This document shows, piece after piece, positions 44,301 through 57,100 of a DNA stretch of 64,000 nt (its first letter is position 1; each line of letters starts with the position of its first letter). The stretch comes from Gari tellinella (Eukaryota; Mollusca; Bivalvia; Cardiida; Psammobiidae), in contig OV277866.1 in assembly GCA_922989275.2 (NCBI GenBank), forward strand, positions 57,651,246 through 57,715,245. The letters run 5' to 3'. The notes beneath the pieces were generated by a model, which was given only the letters and a program-made list of their open reading frames with translations, ran no database searches and was not told the DNA's origin. The position numbers and the translations under genes were made by a program.

Positions 44301-44590
44301 AATAAGGCTTTAAATTATAGCACGCCGATTAAACCAAATCAACACCATTCATTTTATACAATTGAATATATTGCGTTTGAGCCCAAACCGTTCGTCATTC
44401 AGATGTAAACAAATAGTCAATATTTTCAAAAACTGTTCATTCATATATTTATTTCATAGCTCTTGCGGTAACATTTATTTCTATATGATTTCCAACGAGA
44501 ACAAATAGTATGTTTGTAGGGTTTAAGAAAAGATGTTTTTCAAATCGTCAAAATGATAAATATCCATATATCATATGTTGTTGGCATATA

Positions 44591-44837
44591 CAGTGGAGAA
44601 AACGTTATTCTTTCCCAATAAACGCGTTTACGCTAAATCTATTAATTCTCATGCAAACCGTTTGGAGCCAGATCAGACGCCGGGTAACCCGGCGTCTGAT
44701 CAGGCTCCAAACTGTTTGTCGTCCAGGTTAAAATAAACATTAAGAGTTGTCGAAAAGTTGTTCTTTTCTACGTTTTAGTGCTTTGCGTTTGCGTTTCGTT
44801 TGCGTTTAAACGGGAAAGAATAACAGATTATCCACTG
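44591..44837 (-). mobile_element. Family A MITE, hybrid ends
   Basis: TA flanks. The left end is CAGTGGAGAAAACG but the right is CAGATTATCCACTG, combining the two subtypes. The core is intact. Confidence 0.92.
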
Positions 44838-44839
44838 TA

Positions 44840-45520
44840 TGCCTTAATATACTACTCAAGGTTTGGTAACTACCAAGGCTTAAACCACCATATGTATCAA
44901 TGCATTGACCCTATCACTTTCTCATCGCTCATCTTCCACATTTATGTTCGATTCCTTCCAAATTTGGAGAGGGGTCATATTACAGATTCTGTAGGCGAAA
45001 CCCGAGGTAATTATCAATATGTGAAATTTCTGAGATTTCACCAAATTTTTCAAATCCATTAAGATCTACATTTTAATGTTCTTAGAGGTGTTATCTGATG
45101 GTAAAAGCAATGTTTTACCTTTCGAAGTTCAATTCTACACAATATTGACTTGTACAGCATACTCCTTCACTCAAAAACTGTTGCAGATTTCTGTGAAAAA
45201 AGGGATATTCTATCCTTTTTACCGATGCACCTGCATTGAAACTTACATGTGTAAGTAACATTAGAACCTGTAGAATGGGCCTCTAGCTACAAAAATTGAA
45301 CAAAATTGTGGAAAGTCAAAAAGTAAGAACGTTTACCTTTTGTGCTCAGCAAACTTTGAGTAGTATATGTTGTGTTCAGACAAGAACGCATATGGTAAGA
45401 GCAACTTAAAAAATTGATATTTCAAGTCCCCTTACGTTTAAGTGAAGTGTTATTTTAAACATTTTATCCATCTGTAACACTACGACAAAATTATAAACTT
45501 AGTTATAGTTGGACACGAAG
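44840..45520. other. Intergenic, nothing recognised
   Basis: Short open frames at 44778-45258 continue out of the MITE and show no motif. Confidence 0.35.
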
Positions 45521-45523
45521 CTA

Positions 45524-45750
45524 GGGTCCGTCTTACGAAACGTCGTACGACAAAAATGGTCGTAAGTCAAAACTTTAAAATACATATAATTTCTGATTTC
45601 TCCATCTCATTCTGTTTTGTTACATCTCTTTGGAATTGTCTTGAAAAAAAACATTCAAAAGAGATGTCACAATACATGATTAGATAGAGAAATAAATAAT
45701 AATTGTGAGTTTTAGAATCTGACTTACGACAATGTTCGTAAGACAGGCCT
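45524..45750. mobile_element. Palindromic MITE, diverged copy of 5423-5669
   Basis: Left GGGTCCGTCTTACGAAACG and right CGTAAGACAGGCC; inner TCGTAAGTCA and mirror. The central hairpin is TTTGTTACATCTCTTTGGAA with its mirror. Confidence 0.7.
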
Positions 45751-45849
45751 CTGGTTCGCATGTATCGCATAAACTGGCCTCGCTGATATTTATAGACATG
45801 ACCATTAAATATTACTTTTTACCAATATCTGACTATTTTTGTAGTTTAA

Positions 45850-46087
45850 CTCTTTCGTTGCAAAGTTGTATCGTCTGCTTTAACTTTCTTACCGCCAAAA
45901 TAGCGTCTGTATTAATAGTGTGGTCTGCAATATTTTCAAAGTCAGATTTCGACCTGTTTCCACTGAAGAAATGTCGAAACGAGTGTAAAACAGTTTGAAT
46001 CTTGATCAGACGCCGCGTAACGCGTCCTCTGATCAGGATCCAAACTATTTTCAAAGTAGCATTTTGGAGACGTTGGCAGTGAAATGG
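45850..46087 (+). mobile_element. TTAA MITE with mixed ends
   Basis: TTAA at 45846-45849 and 46088-46091. The left end CTCTTTCGTTGC resembles TTAA-2, while the right end GGCAGTGAAATGG is TTAA-1. The core is GATCAGACGCCGCG / GCGTCCTCTGATC. Confidence 0.75.
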
Positions 46088-46099
46088 TTAACTCTCATA

Positions 46100-46345
46100 C
46101 AGTGGAGAAAACGTTATTCTTTCCCAATAAACGCGTTTACGCTAAAACTATTATTTTCACTGCAAACAGTTTGGAGCCAGATCAGACGCCGGGTAACCCG
46201 GCGTCTGATCAGGCTCCAAACTGTTTGCCACCAAGATAAAGATGAATTATCAGAATTGTCAAAAAGTTGTACCTTTCTACGTTTTAGTGCTTTGCGTTTG
46301 CGTAAGTTTGCGTTTAAACGGGAATAAATAACAGATTCTCCACTG
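46100..46345 (-). mobile_element. Family A MITE, hybrid ends
   Basis: TA flanks. The left end is CAGTGGAGAAAACG and the right CAGATTCTCCACTG. Intact core. Confidence 0.93.
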
Positions 46346-46477
46346 TAGCCCCTCCACAAGTTTTTCAAAAAAGAAAGTTAGCCGTCTAATCTATTGTTCT
46401 GCCTCGTGTTGTGTAAACTTAGTTCTTTATCAGATGATGGATTAGTAAATACATTTATGCGTTTCGTGTGTGATATA

Positions 46478-46790
46478 CAGTGAAACCCCTATAACCGGGA
46501 CATGTGTGGTGACAACATAAATGTCCGGTTTAGATGTGTTTTAACACTTATATTGTTTTCAGTATGGAAGATAGCTGATCACTTAAAGCATGTTGCCTTA
46601 AGGCGCATTCTGCTTTACCTATAACCTGCTTTAAGTTGTCATTTGCTAAAGAATATAGAAAATATGAGTAAAAAGGCATATTATGGTGTAATAGGTAAAA
46701 ATAAAGGAGGTTTGGAAACGGGACCAACGTTTTTGTCCGGTTTAGAGAGCATTCCGGTATTTAGAGGTTCTGGTTAAGAGGGGTTTCACT
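46478..46790 (+). mobile_element. pogo-like MITE, ends CAGTGAAACCCCTATAACCG
   Basis: The left end CAGTGAAACCCCTATAACC is mirrored by GGTTAAGAGGGGTTTCACT, with left TA. Internal GCATGTTGCCTTAAGGCGCA and TGCTTTACCTATAACC are a broken module II. Confidence 0.75.
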
Positions 46791-47474
46791 CCTCTTGCTC
46801 TAGTTCTCTATTATAATGTTTAACTTTTTCTTCGCCATAATATCATATGCTTAAAGCGCCTAGCGTAATCGTGATATTCTATCCTGAACTATTGACATAC
46901 CCTCTTGGGCAGAAAATATCTATTTTTATACAACACTATGTTTTATTCAGCAAGTGTTTGCATATGTCACAGTGGTCGAGCTTGGCTGTAACGAGATTAA
47001 TAAGTACATCCTCCAAAATCAATTTTTATTAACGCTATTAAATAATTGGAGATATTGTCCGCCCATCACCTAGCAAGAGGAGCGTAACGACCATTGGTGG
47101 TACGGTATAAAACGTAACAAGAATACAAATATCGATACTTATTTAACAAACAAAATAAAATACTCCACAAAAGTAGATATAAGCAAATAGTGTAGAATTG
47201 ATGAGACGCCGCAAATTGCGGTGTCTTATCAGGGTCTTCACTGTTTACCATTTCATATGAGCTGGTCTGCTGCACGGACAAATAGTGCAATGTCTTTAGA
47301 TTAACCTTGTAATGTATAATGATGTTATACATAGAGAGATTACATTTTTAGTTTTAAAAATGCCAATAATTATTGGTATTTTATTAAGTAGTCTCTTATT
47401 GCAAAATTATCTATAGAAAACTGCAGACTCGAACAAGGTACAAACAACACAGATCTTGACTAAATACGTATTGG

Positions 47475-47583
47475 CAAGCTAAATTATCAGAAGTGTCAAA
47501 ATGTTGTACTTTTCTATGTTTTATTGCGATGCGTTTGCGATTCGTTTGTGTTTAATCAGGAAAGAATAACGTTTTCTCCACTG
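47475..47583 (-). mobile_element. Family A right-end fragment
   Basis: GAAAGAATAACGTTTTCTCC and CACTG TA mark the right end. The rest of the element is missing. Confidence 0.75.
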
Positions 47584-47589
47584 TATTCA

Positions 47590-48030
47590 GTATTGACAAT
47601 GCCAAACTTGGTACGCTAAAAGAGAATAGTGCATAACTGCTCATTAATTATCATTTAAAAAGTAATATGATACAAGCATTGGCGAGCGTTATATTTGTTT
47701 TAGTTAAAGAGTTATAAGTAATGATCACGAATTTGAGATTCTATTTATTTTATAAATATTTATTTTATATACTTGTTTAGTTACTTTAAGTCGTAGTTTG
47801 TAGTAGCCCGCCATATACATTTTCCCACCAAAACATGACGTTGTTTATGGTAACGTCATCACAAACGGCGTCGTTTGGTGTCTCGTTTCCTGCAATGCTT
47901 GTGGATAAAAAGGTTGGGCCGCAGCCTTAAATCGATATTTCGCTATTGAAATATTAAAAAATATTGAATGGCTTTATTACACTACCAGAGGCGGTTTTAT
48001 GTGATAATTGTTTTACGCCGTTCGTTGTGT
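47590..48030. other. Upstream region of gene B
   Basis: AT-rich, then GC-rich near 47810-47900. No mobile element is recognised in the 450 bases before the gene B TATA box, unlike the rest of the locus. Confidence 0.4.
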
Positions 48031-48035
48031 TTGAC

Positions 48036-48042
48036 TATAAAA
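48036..48042 (+). promoter_or_regulatory. TATA box of gene B
   Basis: TATAAAA lies 41 bases upstream of the ATG at 48083, implying a start site near 48065-48072 and a very short 5' leader. Two half-sites TGACG and CGTCA (bZIP/CRE-like) flank 47837-47858 upstream, which may be incidental. Confidence 0.5.
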
Positions 48043-48082
48043 CCACTGAAGCAATGTAGTTATTTTTGTATTTCAGAACAAA

Positions 48083-48137
48083 ATGCTGAGCCTTTACCAG
48101 GAGAGTCTGTTGCTTCTTGTTGTTACTGTAATCCAGG
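48083..48137 (+). CDS. Gene B exon 1, signal peptide
   Basis: ATG starts MLSLYQESLLLLVVTVIQ, a compact hydrophobic signal sequence. The exon ends at CAGG|GTAAGT in phase 1. The only frame-compatible join found is to 52660 (G + TC = Val). Confidence 0.75.
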
Positions 48138-51100
48138 GTAAGTTGATAGAACTCATCCTCCAAACCATGGCAACACACACATTTACAATATCGTTAAACA
48201 AACAAGTAACAATGAGTATATAACATTATTTAAACTCGCTTGAGCATATCGTCTACTTAAGAGGACATTGACAAATAGTGTAGCCCTGATGCGATTCTGT
48301 ATATGCTGCATACGACGTCTCTCGATCTATAGACAAACACTAAAGTATCTTTAAATCACAATTATTTTCTTCCATCAAGCGTACGGGAAAGTTTATTGCA
48401 ACTTTCAGACATATGAAAACACTTTATGATGGTTTTGTATTGAAGAGCTATTTAAGATGAATGAAAAAATAGAAAATGTGTACATTTTGGTGAACAACAG
48501 TTGGCTCCATGGCCATGTAAAATTTACCCCACTTCCTCTTATTTTGTCCTTTTCAAACAGCCCGCTTCAATAAATTCCCTTTAAAATGAAAACAAATATG
48601 ATAATTTGGTTTTGTGTTATTTATGTTCTATCTATGGTAGTATTTCTTCATAAAAAACTAATTTAAGAAAAAACAGGCACCAAATGTGAAATTTATAAAG
48701 CTCTAAATATCATCGATATGGTACTTTTTTGTAAAATTTGTAAGGGGAGATAGCTCTTTTTACTTTAATAACTCAAAATTGTCAACACTGACCTTTCAAT
48801 TTCTTTTCATATTTTGAACTGCCTTAGCATTGACTTTCATTTGGTAAAATATAAGAAAAAGTTTAATACTAGAACTATTTCATTTTCAAACTTTTTTACT
48901 TTTTGTTTTATAAAATAAAAAACCTAATAAAATCATGCCCTATAAAAAGCATATTTTTAATATTCGAGGATCCATATTGTTCAAACCTAGTGCCTGCTTT
49001 GTCTAAATTTGGTTTCTATATGTGAAAATACCACCATAGACATGAAATAAATAATGAAAACCCAAATTACCATGTTTCTTTTGTTTTGAAATAGATTTTA
49101 CTGAAGCTTGTACTGTGAATGGGTAAAATTCGAGAGAAAAAGTCTAAATTTGACATACCTTTTTCAAATCGCTGTAGCTCAAAAAAAGGACACCACCATA
49201 TATATTTATTTCCATTTTTTCATTCATCATGAATAGTTCTTCCAAAAACAACAATGGTAGAAAAAAAGTTTGATACTTTGAAAAAATCGCTTATGGGTTG
49301 GATACACCCTTAAGGCGCATTCTGCTTTATTTTCAAACTACATTAAGTGGTCACCTATCTTCTTAACTAGCAACTGGCTATGGGGTAATGGGTTAATGGA
49401 TGACAGACAGTTGAGAGCCTCATCTTACACAGAGATATATTCGGCGTTTGATCTGGATCCAACTTGTTTTGCAATGCTCACATGTTTTAGTATACTCGCG
49501 TGTATTGCAGAATGAATAATGTCTTCCCTTCAGTATTCTGCATCCTATGTGTATTTACAGTGGAGAATCTGTTATTCTTTCCCGTTTAAACGCAAACGTA
49601 CGCAAACGCAAAGCACTAAAACGTAGAAAAGAACAACTTTTAGACAATTCTGATAATTCATGTTTATCTTGGTGGCAAACAGTTTGGAGCCTGATCAGAC
49701 GCCGGGTTACCCGGCGTCTGATCTGGCTCCAAACTGTTTGCACTACAAATAATAGTTTTAGCGTAAACGCGTTTATTGGGAAAGAATAACAGATTCTCCA
49801 CTGTAGATGGTTTGCAAATACATGTACTATTAATTTCTCCACTAACGTCCTCAGACTTATCACTTTCACGGCAATGACGTCATCAGTTTTAAACACTTGT
49901 CGTCTGCTTTATTTCTCAATTTTAAAGTCCATGTTCTTTGACTTATAAAATATGGAAATACGTGTCAAACAATTTGCAAACAACCATTGTACTCGGGGTA
50001 AAGCAGTAAAGAGGTAAACGAAGCGCAGTAAATGTATTTCAATCTCGGCAACTGGTCATGTTCAACTCTGTTCATAATACAGCGTTCCCTCTCTACGACA
50101 TCCAATGGGAGACAAATATTGGGTGTGTTATTCGTAAGGGTGTCGTTAAAGGGCGGATACATGTAATTGGCTGACATTTGCGAACAGCTTGAATCCAGAT
50201 CAGACGCCGCATTACGCGGCGTCTGATCTTGATCCAAGCTGTTTGTCACTCGTCATTAGATTTATTCTATGAAAACATCCACTTATATATAATTTTGAGA
50301 ACAGCAGCAGACGACAATTTTAAGCAGACGATATTGCAGCAGTAAAAACGTTAGACATAACTGACCTGTTTAGGGAATCGCGGCATGGGTCGTTGTAAGG
50401 AGGGGTCGTTGTTGGAATGGCCGTTGTAGGGAGGGAACACTGTATTCAGAGAGCTACAGACATGCAATGGAAATCATACAAAACTCTTGACTCACTGATC
50501 CCTGGACAACGCCGATATCTTTTTTAATCTAATCCATTTATGGGTATTTTAATGATGTGTTTCAAATGACAAAAAAATGTAGATCCTGCTCAGAGGGCTA
50601 CCATAGGAATTCTCTGGTCAGAGACTGGACAAGTTACTCTTCAGATTACACTGTTTGCACAGGATGCGTTCACGCGTCATTAGTTGGTCGATGCGTTAAG
50701 TTTATATTACACATAGTCTATAGTTAATACTTATCACACCAGAAGGCTATTATGACAAAATATCGATGATGATGTTTATGGGTTACGATTTAAAGTGCAT
50801 CACTAAAAGGTTGCTTTTTGCTGGGTGAATAAATAGGCCACTGGTAAGCGTGTATTGATTTGAATATATAAACTGCGTCTGATAAAACAGACTTATTATC
50901 CGTTGCAAAATAGCGTCGAAGACCAAACCTAGCCATCATCCCAGATTAAGCACCTGGGGCCCGTTTTACTAAACTACTTACGCAAAATTTTTGCGTAAGT
51001 CAAAATTTTAAATTTTAATTTATATTTTTTATTATCACTTGCTACAACCAGCAAATAGCCAGATCAGAGGACGCGCTTTTAGCGCGTCCTCTGATCTGGC

Positions 51101-54100
51101 TATGTGCTGTATGCAAACGTTTATGATCGAAAAATAAGAGTAAAACGATTTTGACTTACGCAAAAATTTTGCATAAGTAGTTTAGTAAAACGGGCCCCTG
51201 GGTCCAAGGTTATGCAACTCTCATTTTGTTATGTTCAGGCAACAGCTTAATTTCTTCTCGCACAAATTTGATTGAGTGTGAAGCTTAAAGTATGTGCTCC
51301 AATTATGCAAAATTTTATAATTGTGAAACATAAATTGAAAACATTGTATAAGTTTGCTCCCAATATTTCAAAATATTAATTCTTTGTTTTAGCAGTGTAG
51401 TCATTCTAAGCACTTTGCTAGAACTCAAAGTCCTTTTAACCTTGGGAACTGACTTGGAAACTTCGATTGCTTTGTCTCCTTAACTCATTGATTTACCAAA
51501 AATGTACCTGTGGAGAGTACATTTGTCCTGTGCAAACAGGAAAGTCTCTGATCAGAGGGCTCCTGCGGGAGCCCTCTGATCAGGGACTTCACTGTTTGTC
51601 ATTTTGCAATTTATTACAAACAACAACCCTAAATAGTATAAAATGGAACAGTCTTTATTGCAAACTGGACTTGTCTATTGGAAGTTTCGGGGGATAATGA
51701 GTTAAATTAGTAACTGAATATTTCCTGCTAAGAACCAGTGGTATACGCCCAAGGATGTAACGTTTTAAATCTCACACTGAGAACATTTTATAACCTGGTC
51801 TTTGAAATGATATTGCAAAATTTCAAAGCAGGCTGTTTGCAGTAGCAGCAAGTATTTCTGGAAAAACATCTACCGGTATTATGCATGTACAATCGGGAAA
51901 GTGTCAAACAGTGTTGATCCTGACCATTCGCCGCGTCAAAGACGCGGCGACTGGCCAGGATCTACGCTGTTTGCAATGCTATAGGTTATGTTTCCCTTTT
52001 TTACGCGGCGACTGGTCAGGATCGACTCCGTTTGCAATACAATTAGTTATGATTTCTTACGACACATTTCATATATAATATCTTTTTAGCTCTTTTATCG
52101 ACTGTTTGTTCTTGTAGCCACATCATCGCTGTTTGAAATTCAATAAGCCTTGTTTTTTCTCTCATGTCAATGCTCATATATGATAGTAAATGAATGGCTC
52201 TTTTTTATATAGTATCGACTACACATTCTTGTAGACACGTCATAGCTGGTTGCTATTCAATAGGCCTTGTTTTTCTTTCTTGCCAATGCTCTTATATGAT
52301 AGTAACTAGTTGGCTCTTTTCTTCTTTGGCATTGATTGCATGTCCTTGCATGCACATCATCGCTGTTTGCAATGCAATAAACTTTGTTTTCCTCACAAAA
52401 CAGTTTATATAAAATACAGTCGAACCTCGATATCTCGAACTCGCTTAATTCGAACTATCCGATTTGTAGACACATGAATTGCATTATTCATGTTCGGTTC
52501 AGAGGAACATATCCGTATTTCAAAGTTAAAACGTGGCTTAGCCACGTTTTAACTTTGAAATACGGATATGTTTGACCTAACCGAGTTCGAAATATCGAAG
52601 TTCGACTGTAGTTTCTATTTGGCTCTTTTTCATTTCGAATCGATCGCATGTCCTTGCAGTCACGTCATCGCTGACACCTATTAGCAAAAAGGTTGAGCTT
52701 ACCTTATATACAGATGCACACAACTGGAACGAGGGTCAAGCAATCTGCGAAAGTATTGGTGGTAATCTATACAGCCTGGATTTAGCAGAGAAAGGAGTTG
52801 TACTGGTATACTACATGGACAGCAGTGCGTGGCCGTAAGATATTTTCTCTTTGTTCAGTAACATACTTTAAGTGACTGGCCGTAAGCCATTTTCTTTTTG
52901 TACAGTAACATACAGTGATTGGCCGCAATTCATTTTATCTTGGGATTATTCCTTCTCAGGAAATACGTTTATGCTAAAACTATAATATTATGTCCATTGC
53001 AAAAATAATTGCGCCAGATCAGACGCTGTATGTTCGAGAAAACCGACTTCGAGATATCGAAGTTCGACTATAGTTAACTTACACTAAAATTAGAGATGCG
53101 CACATTCCCATCAGCGTGACATTCACTATAGACTTATTGCCAATTGTACACCTTGTCCTATGCAAACAGTGTAGACCCAGATCATAGGGCTCATGCAATA
53201 GCCCTCTTATCATGGTGTGCACTGTTTGCTATTTTGCGTTGTTTTAAAAATAATTAAAAAAAAATACATAGTAAAATATGGTCTTAACTTTATTGGAGAA
53301 TGGAAATATCCATTTTAAGTTTCATGTGTCAATGAGATGAAGAAAATTGGTCAAAGTTAAACCTGTATTAAGCGACCAATCAATAATTACGCACTGTGAT
53401 TTAGTTTGTGATTTAGTTTGTTGAATGAAAGGCAAAAGTAATCCGTAGGATCTTTCTCCTTTCAGTTTGTCCTGCATTAAACTGATACCTTTATATAAAT
53501 CTGTCAACGAGCTGTACTTTATGAGGTCGCTTAAACCATTTTTGCCTAGCGTCCTATAACAGGGACATAGACAAATAGTGTAGACTCCGATCAATCGCCG
53601 CATAATGCGTCTGACCATAGTATCCACTGTTTGCTAACATGAATTTCAATATAAAACAAAACAAAGATCAAAATTTAGACTGAGCACCCCATATATAAAT
53701 GTGTACAAGTCCACTTATATACATGTTGAACCCTTTCACCACCGGAGTCGCCTAAAGTCGAATTTGCAAACATTTTTAATCCTGATCAGACGCGTCACGC
53801 GGCGTCTGATCAGGATCAAAACTGTTTGACACTCGTTTCCCATGTCATACTCCCTGAAATCTAACTTTGAAATGATATTGCAGACAACCATATTGAAGCA
53901 GACGACACAATAACGGAGTTGGGGTAAAAAAAACTCAAAAATAATTTGGCGCCGAAAGGGTTAAGCAAAGAAGATCCACTAGACGCAAATTGGTTAACTT
54001 GGAACTTTTTTATTACAGTGGCAACAGCGATGTTTATGTGGGTCTGCACTACCCAGCAGGGGAGAGCGGCTCCAAGTACGGTTGGATAGACAGTTGTGTG

Positions 54101-57100
54101 TCACTGTCAGAAGCAGGTTATTCGTACTGGAAAACTAATGAGCCCAAAAATACAGCCACGAGCAGATGTGTTGTGGCTGACAAGAATTGGCAATATTGGA
54201 AGTCGACCAGTTGCACTGACGATGGAATCTTTCTCTGCGAGAAGAAAACTGGTACGTTCGTTGGTTACAGTGGAGAAAGCGTTATTCTTTCCCGCTTAAA
54301 CGCAAATGAAACGAAAACGCAAAACACTAAAATGTAGAAAAAGACAACAATTTGACAATTCTGACGTTTCATTTTTATCAGAGTGGAAAGCAGCTTGGAA
54401 CCTGATCAGACGCCGGGTTACCCGGCGTCTGATCTGGCTCCAAACTGTTTTTAATGGAAATAATAGTTTTAGCGTAAACGCGTTTATTGGGAAAGAATAA
54501 CGTTTTCTCCACTGTACATGTGGAATTTACCCTGGAAAACACGTTATTCTTTACCGTTTAAACGCAAACGCAACAAAAAATGACAACTATTAGACAACTC
54601 TTACTAGATGTATTTACAGTAAAACCTCGCTATTACGACCACTAAAACGAAGGCTAATTGAGTGTATAATAGACAGGTGACAGCTTAAAGCAAGGTTACA
54701 GTGAAACAGAAAGCTCCTATAGGAGCAATATATAAATTATTAACATAATTTAGTGGTCGTAATAGCGAGGTTTTACTGTATTTTAATCTTTCTGGCAAAC
54801 AGTTTAGAGCCAGATCAGCCATTGGGTTACCCTATGTCTCATCTAGCTCAAAACTGTTTGCATTGGAATTAATAGATTTTTCTAGTGTAAATGCGTTTAT
54901 TGGGAAATAATGAGGTCTTCTCCACTGTATGATTACACATGGAATATGTATAGGACAAAGAACACCAAATAGACATCACCGTATACAGTGTTCCCTCCCT
55001 ACAACGGCCCTCCCAAAAACGATCCCTCCTCACAACGATCAGTTCCCTAAACAGGACAGTTATGTCTAAATGTGATCGCCGTTTTGGGGGACTGTCTTTT
55101 ATATGTTTATTCATGTTTTATTTCAGATCTAATTGTAGTTATTTTGTCTTTTCACGATTTATAGGTACATATGTGTTATTTCATGTAAAGCGCTTTTGAA
55201 CGCACAATCCCTGTGTGAAAAGAGCGCTATATAAATCTGGTATAATAATAATAATAATAATGTCTAACGCTGTAACTGCTGCAATATCGTCTGCTTAAAA
55301 TTGTCATCTGCTGTTTTTCTCAAAGTTTCATAATGGACATTTTAACAGAAAATAGATAAATGGCGAATGACAAACAGCTTGAATCCATATCAGACGCCGC
55401 GTTACGATGTTTATTAATGTTTCGATATATCGGATAATTCGAGTGAAACGAGTTCGAGATATCGAAGTTCGACTGTAAAAAGATTTTGGTCTTAGAAATA
55501 TCGCCGCTAGTGTCAAACACTTTTGATCACACGCCACGTAAGATCAAACACACGCGCAGTGTCAAATTACAGGTTCTAGATATATTTGATGAGTTATCAA
55601 CCCTAAAGTGACATGACGTCATCAATTTTAAACATTTGTCGTCTGTTCTCATTTTTTAAATTTAAATTTTAGGTATTTTGACTTAAGAAATATTTAAATG
55701 AGGATAAAACGTTCGATTCTGATCAGACGTCGCGGTACGCGACTTATGATTAGGATCCAATCTGTTCGCAAATAAGCATTGAACTCGTGGAAAGGCAGTG
55801 AAGGGACTAGATTACATTGTAATAAAGTAAGCAATATTTACAGTAGATATATATAAATAATCGATTACCGCTTGAAAAGGGTGCTCAATTATCGATAGTT
55901 AAAGCATGGCTCGATTCCAATCACTACATATATGTATTACAAAAGCGGAGATTCTGAAGACCTTCTTTTCCGTAAAATGAAACAAAACACAATGCACTCA
56001 TACTTTACAGAATTATGTCAATTTCTTGAATATGTTAATTGAGTAGCAAACATTTTGGAGTCTGGCTCCGAGGTTATAAAGCTTTTGACTTGAGTCTAAA
56101 CTCGTTCCCAAGCATTTGATTGGTCAGATTTGAGCCTCGGCTCAAATCTGACCAATCAAATGCTTGGGAACACACTCAGACTCAATTAAAACGCTTTATA
56201 ACCTCGGAGCCTGACACACATCGTGTGTAGCATGAACGCGTTTATTTGGAAAGAATAACGTCTTATTTACTGTAATAAAAATACTATTACCTCATGGTAT
56301 GTTTATAGTTTTAAAAACAGGTGGCCAATTAAAGCATGATGAAAGTAAGAGCGAATGCCCCTTAACGCGCTGTCTACTTTACTTTCAGCCAGCTTTAAGC
56401 TAGCATCTGCTTTGATGTTGAGAATATTTCTTATGGTAAAAATTATATTCATAACTTTGTCCGTAACAGTCACAGTGCGTCGATGCTCCAGAGGGGCCTT
56501 GCACTTAATAGCAAGAAGAAGAAGAAAGTGGAATAGATCTACTTCCTTATGTAGCGGATTAAATAAAAGGCGCAATAAGTTAACCCATTTGTGCCCCTGA
56601 CTTAGGCAAACAGTGTAGATTCTGATCAGACGCCGCATTATGCGGCGTCTGTTCAAAGTCTACACTGTTTGCTGATAGGAATTTCAATATAAAACAAAAT
56701 GAAAATTTTGACAAGGCATCCCTTTGATAAAAAAAATGTACTTATTCAATATATAAACATGGAAGAATCCACTAGGTATAAATGAGTTAAACTAATTTGT
56801 CCTTTTTACAGATCCCTGCACATTCCGACCCTCAAACGAAAAACCTGTCACTAGCGGCTCGTACGAGACCTTAACTACCACAGCAGCCAATATGGCTGGC
56901 TGCCAGACAAACTGTCTTACACAAACACAAAACAACAAGAACTGTTGGGCGGCTAGTTGGACCAACATAGCTTCAAACAATTGTGATCTTCACTTTACCG
57001 ACGATCCGTTTTTCTTTGTCTCGCCCAATGTCGTAGCCGACGGAACAGAGAGGCTCATGGTTAAAGAGTGTTACAGTTGTGAGTATGTAAATGGGGAAAT

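Noticed and set aside
48138..52659. Additional small exons in gene B intron 1
   Set aside because: The flanking exons already join in phase, and no frame with CTLD-like or linker-like sequence and good splice sites was seen.
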